DNA of 39,821 nt, taken from an uncultured Clostridia bacterium. Its GTDB lineage: Bacteria > Bacillota > Clostridia > Peptostreptococcales > Anaerovoracaceae. Under the pieces are notes generated by a model, which saw nothing but the letters and a program-made list of their open reading frames with translations, was not told the DNA's origin and ran no database searches. Below are positions 1 through 5,911 of this stretch, in pieces. The first letter of the stretch is position 1. Every line of letters begins with the position of its first letter. The DNA is taken from NCBI GenBank assembly GCA_945928865.1, contig CAMENZ010000013.1, positions 1 to 39,821 on the forward strand. Reading direction: 5' to 3'. The position numbers and the translations under genes are program-made.

Positions 1-486
1 AGAATCTTTAGAGTCCCGCCTCATATGGTAGGTGACCTTGAGAAGTCTAGCTTTTCTAATATAGAGCAGCAATCTCTTGAGTTTGTAAAGTACACTCTTG
101 ATCCTTGGGTAGCAAGGTGGGAACAGTCTATTGTTCGTAGACTTTTTACGGATGAGGAAAAGAAAAAGTACTATGTGAAATTTAATGTAGACGGTTTACT
201 TCGTGGAGATTACCAAAGCCGTATGAATGGATATGCTATCGGTAGGCAAAATGGCTGGATGAGTGCCAATGATATTAGAAAATTAGAAAACCTTGACCGT
301 ATTCCTAGTGAAGAAGGCGGGGATTTGTATTTAGTAAATGGAAATATGCTCCCTCTTAAAAACGCAGGAGCATTTGCAAGCGATGATGGAAAGGAGGAAA
401 CAGAAAATGAAGAAGTTTTGGAAGTGGAAGAATCAGATGATAAACCAAAGCGAAGAGGAAGTGACAGAACGCATCCTGTTCCTTAA
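1..486 (+). CDS. Phage portal protein, C-terminal part (5' truncated by window edge)
   Basis: The frame is open from base 1 and reads RIFRVPPHMVGDLEKSSFSN, the conserved block of HK97-family portals that follows the central core. The portal is the dodecameric ring at the capsid vertex through which DNA enters and leaves. Only about 161 of the roughly 400 residues usual for the family are present. The ATG at 25 is internal and is not the true start. The tail end is acidic (EETENEEVLEVEESDD) and overlaps the head protease gene by 80 bp in another frame, a normal phage arrangement. Terminase and the portal N-terminus should lie to the left of the window. Confidence 0.93.
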   Translation, partial: RIFRVPPHMVGDLEKSSFSNIEQQSLEFVKYTLDPWVARWEQSIVRRLFTDEEKKKYYVKFNVDGLLRGDYQSRMNGYAIGRQNGWMSANDIRKLENLDRIPSEEGGDLYLVNGNMLPLKNAGAFASDDGKEETENEEVLEVEESDDKPKRRGSDRTHPVP

Positions 487-1144
487 TGGTACGATAGCCG
501 AAGATTCATGGTTTGATGATGATGTAACTCCACAACTTTTTAAGGAAGAGTTAAATTCAGGGAGTGGAAATATCACAGTTTGGATTAACTCTCCAGGAGG
601 TGACTGCGTAGCGGCGGCACAAATATATAACATGCTGATGGAGTATAAAGGGGATGTCACAGTAAAAATTGATGGCATCGCAGCAAGTGCTGCATCAGTG
701 ATTGCAATGGCAGGTACAAAGGTACTCATGAGTCCAGTATCCATGTTGATGATTCATAACCCTATGACCATAGCCTTTGGCAATGCAGGGGAGATGGAAA
801 AAGCTATAGCAATGCTTGATGAAGTGAAAGAATCCATCATCAATGCTTATGAAATTAAGACTGGGATGTCTAGAGCAAAGTTATCACACCTTATGGATGC
901 AGAAACATGGATGGACGCAAATAAAGCCGTTGAACTTGGCTTTGCAGATGACATATTAAAAAGAAGTGAAACTACCAATATGGAAGTTCCACAGGTGAGT
1001 ATGATGTATTCAAAAGCACAGGTGGTTAATTCGCTGATGGATAAATTAGCCACAAAATGCAGGATAGAAAACAAAGAAACAAATACTGGTGTTAAGGCGG
1101 ACGATTTACTGGATCGTCTTTTTTTAATGAAAAATTGGAGGTAG
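407..1144 (+). CDS. ClpP-like prohead (head maturation) protease
   Basis: This 245-residue protein is a ClpP-type serine protease that trims the capsid N-terminal delta domain and scaffold during head assembly. The start is the ATG at 407, which has AAGGAGG at 391-397; an upstream in-frame ATG at 338 has no such site. Visible motifs are the nucleophile Ser94 in GIAASAAS, His117 in MIHNP, and the downstream ETWMDANKAVELGFAD block that carries the third catalytic residue in ClpP folds. The last ~50 residues are charged and variable. It lies between portal and capsid, the standard HK97 order, and ends 4 bp before the capsid start. Confidence 0.93.
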   Translation: MKKFWKWKNQMINQSEEEVTERILFLNGTIAEDSWFDDDVTPQLFKEELNSGSGNITVWINSPGGDCVAAAQIYNMLMEYKGDVTVKIDGIAASAASVIAMAGTKVLMSPVSMLMIHNPMTIAFGNAGEMEKAIAMLDEVKESIINAYEIKTGMSRAKLSHLMDAETWMDANKAVELGFADDILKRSETTNMEVPQVSMMYSKAQVVNSLMDKLATKCRIENKETNTGVKADDLLDRLFLMKNWR

Positions 1145-1148
1145 AAAA

Positions 1149-2345
1149 ATGAGTAAGATTTTAGAAATGATTGAAAAGAGAAATAAGGCTTGGGAAGGAG
1201 CTAAGGCTTTTCTTGAAAGTAAAAGAGATAAAGACGGCCTTATTTCTGAAGAAGATGCTAAAGCCTATGATGAAATGGAAGCAAAGGTTAAAAACTACAG
1301 TATAGAAATTGAAAGACTGCAGAAGATGGATGCTATTGAGGATGAGCTTTCTAAACCGATTAATTCAGCTATTGTATCTAAGCCTATAGCAGGACAAGTC
1401 AATGAGCCAGAGAAAAAAGGTAGGGCATCGGACGAATACAGAAAGGATATGCTTAAGGCGATCAGAAGTAACTTTAAGCAGGTTACTAATCTTTTGCAGG
1501 AAGGTGTGGATACCGATGGAGGATATCTTGTTCCGGAAGAATATGATAAGAGACTGATTGATGTATTAACGGAAAATAACATCATGAGAAGTCTTGGAAC
1601 AAAGATTACCACATCCGGACTTCATAGAATTACAGTAACAGCAACAAAACCTGCTGCTCTTTGGGTTGAAGAGGGTGGCAAGATTCCATTTGATGATGCA
1701 ACATTTGGTCAGATTACCATTGATGCCTTTAAACTTGCTGTGGGAGTCAAGATTACAAATGAACTCCTATATGACAGTATGTTCCCACTTGAAAGCTATA
1801 TTATAGAGCAGTTTGGTAAGGCAATGGGAAATGCTGAGGAAGATGCCTTCCTTAATGGAGATGGTAAGAAAAAGCCTCTGGGAATCTTCCATAAGGATGG
1901 AGGAGCTATGAGTGATGTAACAACAGCAGGTGCAGCTATTTCTTCAGATGATATTATCAGTTTTGTGTATGCTCTTGGTAGACCGTATCGTCAAAAGGCA
2001 AAGTTCATCATGAACGACCAGACTATTGCCATTATAAGAAAATTAAAAGATGGAAACGGAAACTATATGTGGCAGCCGTCTATTAAAGAAGGAGAGCCTG
2101 ATAGACTGCTTGGCTATCCGGTATTTACTTCTGCATATGCACCTCTTGTAGAAGCAGGAAAACCTGCTATTGCATTTGGTGATTTTTCTTATTACAACAT
2201 TGCAGATAGAGGAACAAGGTCAATGCAGGAACTTACCGAACTTTATGCCGAAACGGATACGACAGGCTTTATTGCAAAAGAAAGAGTCGATGGGAAACTC
2301 ATTCTTCCTGAAGCTGTTCATCTTTTAACTGTAAAAGCAAAATAA
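1149..2345 (+). CDS. Major capsid protein, HK97 family
   Basis: This 398-residue protein forms the icosahedral shell. Residues 1-65 are charged and predicted helical/coiled coil, the delta-domain scaffold that the upstream protease would remove. From about residue 110 the family signature follows: LLQEGVDTDGGYLVPEEYDKRL, the VEEGGKIPFDD segment (E-loop/N-arm region) and a late GDFSYYNIADRGT block typical of the A-domain/P-domain end. The length matches HK97-type capsids of Clostridia phages. GGAGGTAG precedes the ATG. The exact cleavage point cannot be read from sequence alone but should lie near residues 90-110. Confidence 0.95.
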   Translation: MSKILEMIEKRNKAWEGAKAFLESKRDKDGLISEEDAKAYDEMEAKVKNYSIEIERLQKMDAIEDELSKPINSAIVSKPIAGQVNEPEKKGRASDEYRKDMLKAIRSNFKQVTNLLQEGVDTDGGYLVPEEYDKRLIDVLTENNIMRSLGTKITTSGLHRITVTATKPAALWVEEGGKIPFDDATFGQITIDAFKLAVGVKITNELLYDSMFPLESYIIEQFGKAMGNAEEDAFLNGDGKKKPLGIFHKDGGAMSDVTTAGAAISSDDIISFVYALGRPYRQKAKFIMNDQTIAIIRKLKDGNGNYMWQPSIKEGEPDRLLGYPVFTSAYAPLVEAGKPAIAFGDFSYYNIADRGTRSMQELTELYAETDTTGFIAKERVDGKLILPEAVHLLTVKAK

Positions 2346-2364
2346 AGGAAAGGGGGTGCTAATT

Positions 2365-2643
2365 ATGGTTGTAAGTCTTGATGAAATGAAAAACTATCTG
2401 AGGGTGGATACAAGTGAAGATGATGATTTAATTAGCACCCTTATAAAGTCGGCTGAGAAGATGTGCCTTGCTATAGCAAGAAAAGAGGAAGATGAAATCA
2501 TAAAAGATAGTTTTGATGAGTATAAGGTGGCAGTTCTATATGGGACTGCCTATCTTTATGAACATAGGGAAGAAGCTGACCACCATGAACTGACGATTAC
2601 TCTTAGGTCCATGCTATTTGGAGTAAGAAAGGCAGACTTCTAA
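2365..2643 (+). CDS. Head-tail connector protein, gp6-like
   Basis: This 92-residue protein starts VVSLDEMKNYLRVDTSEDDDLI, the hallmark of the phage gp6-like/QLRR DNA-packaging adaptor family that stacks below the portal. The start chosen is the ATG at 2365, 8 bp after AGGGGG at 2351-2356; a GTG at 2356 is in frame but lies inside the ribosome site. The protein is all-helical in appearance and fits the family's usual 90-110 residues. Its TAA shares a base with the next ATG, so the two genes are translationally coupled. Confidence 0.88.
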   Translation: MVVSLDEMKNYLRVDTSEDDDLISTLIKSAEKMCLAIARKEEDEIIKDSFDEYKVAVLYGTAYLYEHREEADHHELTITLRSMLFGVRKADF

Positions 2644-2975
2644 TGAAAATATCACTATTAAATGAACGCATTCTTATAGAAAAAAGCAAAGTAATCATTG
2701 ATGCGATTGGCAATCACAGAAATGAATGGAGTAAATACTATTCCTGCTATGCAACAATTAGTAATGAAAGTCCACAAGAAGAGACTAGTAGTGGCGCTAT
2801 ATGGGATGAAAGCAAGATTGATTTTACTATTCGTTACAGTAAGGAGGTATCGGTCTTATCTTCTGTTGGATATAGGGTCATTTTTCATAATGATATTTAT
2901 GAAATTGAGGGTATTGACCATATGAATTATAAGAAGAAAAGTATGAAACTGCACTGTAGGAGAGTGGAAAGATGA
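2643..2975 (+). CDS. Head closure / head-tail adaptor protein
   Basis: This 110-residue protein begins with a TAATG overlap on the connector gene. The sequence (NERILIEKSKVIIDAIGNHR, a mid strand FTIRYSKEVSVLSS and an end YKKKSMKLHCRRVER) fits the SPP1 gp16/HK97 gp7-like head closure family, a small beta-barrel plug between connector and tail. The position between gp6-like and gp10-like genes supports the call. No catalytic residues are expected. Confidence 0.8.
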   Translation: MKISLLNERILIEKSKVIIDAIGNHRNEWSKYYSCYATISNESPQEETSSGAIWDESKIDFTIRYSKEVSVLSSVGYRVIFHNDIYEIEGIDHMNYKKKSMKLHCRRVER

Positions 2976-3352
2976 GCAAGGTAAAAATTGATAGTCTATC
3001 ATCTGAAGTTATGAAAGAGCTTGAAAAATATGCAGATGTTACAACAGAAAAAGTAAAAAAGGCAGTTCAAAATGCTGGAAAGACTGTGCGTGATGAAATT
3101 AAAGCAAGTGCACCAAGTGATACAGGTAAGTATGGTAAAAGCTGGACGGTAAAAACTGTGAGAGAAACATCAAGCAGTCTAGAACTGGTCGTTCATTCTA
3201 AAAATAGATATCAGCTTACCCATCTTCTTGAGTTTGGTCATGCAAAGCGTGGTAGAGGCAGGGTGTCTGCTAGGCCTCATATAGCGAATGCCGAAGAAAA
3301 AGCTATAAAAGCATTTGAAAAAGAAATTAAGGAGGCAATCACTAATGGATAA
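2972..3352 (+). CDS. HK97 gp10-like tail completion protein
   Basis: This 126-residue protein overlaps the previous gene by ATGA. It carries the family pattern KAVQNAGKTVRDEIKASAPSDTGKYGKSW followed by HLLEFGHAKRGRGRVSARPH, which is conserved in HK97 gp10/putative tail-component proteins that join head and tail. The Arg- and His-rich central loop and C-terminal helix are normal for the family. It sits in the expected place before the tail terminator. Confidence 0.9.
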   Translation: MSKVKIDSLSSEVMKELEKYADVTTEKVKKAVQNAGKTVRDEIKASAPSDTGKYGKSWTVKTVRETSSSLELVVHSKNRYQLTHLLEFGHAKRGRGRVSARPHIANAEEKAIKAFEKEIKEAITNG

Positions 3353-3677
3353 GTTACTGGAAATTATAAAGGAAATTGGACTTCCGAGTGCTTATCACCA
3401 CTTTGCAGAAGGGGAATCACTGGGGCCTCCCTTTCTTATATATCTGATGCCCTCCAGTGATAACTTTTCTGCAGATGGAAGAGTGTATTTTAAAGTAAAT
3501 GAAGTTCATATTGAAGTCTATACGGATTACAAGAGTCCGGATATAGAAGAAAAGATAGAAGCTGTGCTCGATGAGCATGGCATTTTTTATAACAAATCAG
3601 AAATCTTTATAGAGTCTGAAAAGCTCTATGAAGTCTTATATATTTTTGAAATGGAGGTAAAGACAAATGGGAAATAA
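3345..3677 (+). CDS. Tail terminator-like protein
   Basis: This 110-residue protein starts at the ATG at 3345, 9 bp after AAGGAGG (3329-3335). It overlaps both the gp10-like gene and the major tail gene. Its small size, alternating beta strands (FLIYLMPSSDNFSADGRVYF, VHIEVYTD) and position directly before the tail tube gene match tail terminator proteins that cap the tube at its final length. No diagnostic motif is visible, so the call leans on order. Confidence 0.75.
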   Translation: MDKLLEIIKEIGLPSAYHHFAEGESLGPPFLIYLMPSSDNFSADGRVYFKVNEVHIEVYTDYKSPDIEEKIEAVLDEHGIFYNKSEIFIESEKLYEVLYIFEMEVKTNGK

Positions 3678-4257
3678 GGTAAAGTATAATCTTAAAAATG
3701 TTCATGCTGCAAAGCTTAAGAAAGATACAAGTGGTGCATTTACTTATGAAAATCCTAAGACAATACCGGGAGCTGTCAGTATCAGCCTTGATGCTGAAGG
3801 GGAGTCTAGCCCTTTTTACGCAGATGGTATTGTGTATTTTAGGTCTACTGCTAATAACGGATATAGTGGTGACCTTGAGATTGCACTGATTCCGGAATGG
3901 TTTAGAACAGAAATTCTAAAGGAAGAGTTGGATAAAAACGGAGTTCTTGTAGAAAAGGCAAATGTATCTGAAACAGAAAAGTTTGCTCTTTTATTTGAGT
4001 TTGATGGAGATATCAATGCAATCAGACACGTTCTATATAACTGCTCTGCATCTCGTCCATCAATCGAATCTGAAACGAAGGAAGATACGATTGAACCAGG
4101 AACAGAAACATTATCCCTTACAGCAGATCCAAGAGAAGATGGACTTGTAAAATCAAGAACTGGAGATACTACATCTGCTGATATCTATGCTAATTGGTAT
4201 AAGAATGTGTATGTTCCACAGGCTAAAGGTGAAGCACCTAAACCTACAGGACATTAA
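3667..4257 (+). CDS. Major tail tube protein, phi13 type
   Basis: This 196-residue protein is the tail tube subunit. The pattern KVKYNLKNVHAAKL near the N-terminus, then GAVSISLDAEGESSPFYADG and a late ETLSLTADPREDGLVK, is the signature of the phi13/TP901-1 major tail family. It is encoded directly after the terminator-like gene and before the tail chaperone with its frameshift, the universal siphovirus order. The start overlaps the previous stop by 11 bp and has GGAGGTAAAG just upstream. Confidence 0.92.
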   Translation: MGNKVKYNLKNVHAAKLKKDTSGAFTYENPKTIPGAVSISLDAEGESSPFYADGIVYFRSTANNGYSGDLEIALIPEWFRTEILKEELDKNGVLVEKANVSETEKFALLFEFDGDINAIRHVLYNCSASRPSIESETKEDTIEPGTETLSLTADPREDGLVKSRTGDTTSADIYANWYKNVYVPQAKGEAPKPTGH

Positions 4258-4267
4258 GGAGGATTTT

Positions 4268-4633
4268 ATGCTAGAAAAAACAGTAAGAGTAGGAGAGGTT
4301 GATGTAAAGTTTCGTTCGTCAGCTACTATTCCAAGATTATACAGAATTAAATTTAAGAGAGATATTTTCAAGGACCTATCAAAATTAGAAAAGACATTTA
4401 AGGCAAATGAGGGGTCTTTTGAAATTGATGACCTAGAAATCTTTGAAAATGTAGCCTATATCATGGCTTATCATGCAGATAGGAGTATTCCGGGGAATAT
4501 TGATGATTGGCTAGACCAGTTTGAGATGTTTTCTATCTATGAAATCTTGCCTGAAATCCTTGAACTTTGGGGAGCAAATCTAGAAACGGAAGTTCAATCT
4601 AAAAAAAACTTCCAAAAAGTAGCAGGGAGATGA
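4268..4633 (+). CDS. Tail assembly chaperone (gpG-like)
   Basis: This 121-residue acidic, helical protein is the short form of the tail assembly chaperone that coats the tape measure during tail tube polymerisation. The start is ATG 4268 with AAGGAGG at 4257-4263. Near its 3' end is a run of eight A followed by C (4601-4609), placed so that codons read AAA AAA AAC, a classic -1 slippage site. The frame ends at TGA 4631-4633, which overlaps an ATG (4630) in the -1 frame. Confidence 0.88.
   Translation: MLEKTVRVGEVDVKFRSSATIPRLYRIKFKRDIFKDLSKLEKTFKANEGSFEIDDLEIFENVAYIMAYHADRSIPGNIDDWLDQFEMFSIYEILPEILELWGANLETEVQSKKNFQKVAGR
4603..4609 (+). promoter_or_regulatory. Programmed -1 frameshift heptamer A_AAA_AAC
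   Basis: In the zero frame the codons are TCT AAA AAA AAC, so the heptamer A AAA AAC has the canonical X XXY YYZ form. After slippage the ribosome reads from 4609 in the -1 frame without a stop until TAG at 4792. The site lies 25 bp before the zero-frame stop, as in many siphovirus G/GT pairs. Confidence 0.85.
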
Positions 4634-4794
4634 CAACTGCTCTATTTCTACTAAGATGCGTGGAAATAGGGATAAACATATCTGAACTTGATTTACTTAC
4701 AATTGGTATGGTACTTGATATTTGGACTGAGAAGTCAAATGACAGCGTAAAATACAGCAAGGTGGCAGGGCAGTCTGAGTTTGATAAATTCTAG
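4609..4794 (+). CDS. T extension of the tail assembly chaperone (gpGT, made by -1 frameshift)
   Basis: This -1 frame adds about 61 residues to the chaperone (total about 175). It contains LDLLTIGMVLDIWTEK and ends KYSKVAGQSEFDKF, typical of Clostridia phage GT extensions, which bind the tape measure or tail tube. An ATG at 4630 overlaps the upstream TGA, so separate translation as a 54-residue protein is also possible. Frameshifting is the better reading given the slippery run and the gene order. Confidence 0.8.
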   Translation, partial: LPKSSREMTTALFLLRCVEIGINISELDLLTIGMVLDIWTEKSNDSVKYSKVAGQSEFDKF

Positions 4795-4797
4795 GAG

Positions 4798-4884
4798 CAA
4801 TAGCTATTTAGATAAAAATCTAAATAACTATTGCCTTTAATAATATCTCATAGTATAATTCTATTTAGATAAACTTCTAAATAG
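4798..4884 (+). promoter_or_regulatory. Promoter with two palindromic operators for the sdpR/sdpI moron
   Basis: The -35 TTGCCT (4831-4836) and -10 TATAAT (4854-4859) are 17 bp apart. Operator 1 is TATTTAGAT-AAAA-ATCTAAATA (4805-4826); it extends with CAATAG/CTATTG arms to 4798-4833 and covers the edge of the -35. Operator 2 is CTATTTAGA-TAAACT-TCTAAATAG (4861-4884), just after the -10. Both share the TATTTAGA/TCTAAATA arms, so one dimeric repressor, most simply the adjacent ArsR-type protein, would bind both and clamp the promoter. Confidence 0.85.
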
Positions 4885-4908
4885 CATGGGAGGAGGTATG
4901 GTTAAAGT

Positions 4909-5193
4909 ATGGCTTTTGCTGAAACATTTAAGGCGTTATCAGATCCAGAAAGAAGAAAAATTTTAGAGTTGTTAAAGACGGGAATAATGTCTGCAGGCGA
5001 AATAGCCTCACATTTTAATACAACCGGTGCTACTATTTCATATCATTTGAAAGTATTGAAAAAGGCTGATCTCATATTTGAGAGAAAAGAAAAAAATTAT
5101 ATCTATTACCAACTAAATGTATCTGTATTAGAAGATATTATGCTATGGATTGCAAATTTGAAGGAGGAGGGTACAAATGTTAAAGAAGAATAG
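4909..5193 (+). CDS. sdpR: ArsR/SdpR-family autorepressor
   Basis: This 94-residue winged-helix protein has FKALSDPERRKILELLKTG, then the recognition segment TTGATISYHLKVLKKADLI and the wing RKEKNYIYYQLN. It lacks the CxC metal site of metal-sensing ArsR members and matches SdpR, which represses its own operon until the membrane partner SdpI sequesters it. The start is ATG 4909 because the frame has TAA at 4903; an ATG at 4898 closer to the GGGAGGAGG is out of frame and opens only a 22-codon frame. It overlaps sdpI by 17 bp. The symbol marks family resemblance, not proven orthology. Confidence 0.87.
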   Translation: MAFAETFKALSDPERRKILELLKTGIMSAGEIASHFNTTGATISYHLKVLKKADLIFERKEKNYIYYQLNVSVLEDIMLWIANLKEEGTNVKEE

Positions 5194-5821
5194 AAAGACT
5201 TTAATTCTAACAAGTATTATTATTTTATTGCCTATTTTAGTAGGAATAGTATTGTGGAATAAACTCCCTGATACTATGGCAACTCATTTTGGAATTGATA
5301 ACGAGGCAAATGGGTTTAGTAGTAAATTTTTTGGTGTTCTTGGATTACCACTTATTTTATTGGCAATTCATTTATTTAGCACAATAGTGACTGCTAAAGA
5401 TCCTCGTAAACAAAACATCAGTAACAAGATGTACACGCTTTGCCTGTGGATAGGACCATGTATTTCTATATTTGTGTCAGCTTTTGTTTATCCATATAAT
5501 TTAGGAATTAAATTAAATATTGGTTTATTTGCCAGCTTGTTTGTGGGGTTGATATTTATAATTATTGGAAATTATCTTCCTAAAATTAGACAAAATTATA
5601 CAATTGGCATTAAATTACCTTGGACACTTGCGAATGAAGAAAATTGGAATAAAACACATCGCTTAGCCGGATGTATATATATTATATTAGGAATGTTTAT
5701 AATTATGGCGGCTCTTATAGATGCGTTTAACTTTCTAATTGTTATGCTCATTGCTGTACTTATATCGGTTTTAATACCGAGTTTATACTCATTTATATTA
5801 CATGTAAGAAAAGGATTATAA
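5177..5821 (+). CDS. sdpI: SdpI-family membrane immunity protein
   Basis: This 214-residue protein has six hydrophobic segments (about residues 8-26, 54-70, 84-102, 112-130, 161-178, 185-207). It contains the DUF1648-type block LPDTMATHFGIDNEANGFSSK and the SdpI domain pattern NYLPKIRQNYTIGIKLPWTLANEENWNKTHRLAG. In Bacillus, SdpI protects cells from the SDP killing peptide and pulls SdpR to the membrane to derepress the operon. Here it is a phage-borne immunity cassette, likely protecting the lysogen from a peptide toxin made by neighbours. Spectrum and inducer cannot be read from the sequence. Confidence 0.9.
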   Translation: MLKKNRKTLILTSIIILLPILVGIVLWNKLPDTMATHFGIDNEANGFSSKFFGVLGLPLILLAIHLFSTIVTAKDPRKQNISNKMYTLCLWIGPCISIFVSAFVYPYNLGIKLNIGLFASLFVGLIFIIIGNYLPKIRQNYTIGIKLPWTLANEENWNKTHRLAGCIYIILGMFIIMAALIDAFNFLIVMLIAVLISVLIPSLYSFILHVRKGL

Positions 5822-5854
5822 AGAGAGAAATAAATCTTATATAAATATACTATT

Positions 5855-5882
5855 AAGCTCAGAACAATCTGAGCTTTTTTTA
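5855..5882 (+). terminator. Terminator closing the sdpR/sdpI moron
   Basis: The stem AAGCTCAGA / TCTGAGCTT (5855-5863, 5868-5876) has loop ACAA and a run of T. It ends about 15 bp before the tape measure ribosome site, so the moron has both a promoter and a terminator of its own. Confidence 0.9.
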
Positions 5883-5911
5883 TGCCCATTTTTAGGAAAG
5901 GAGGGATACAA

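Noticed and set aside
4898..4966. ATG 4898 as start of the ArsR-type gene
   Set aside because: It is best spaced to GGGAGGAGG but out of frame with the conserved protein and opens only 22 codons; it may be a short upstream frame.
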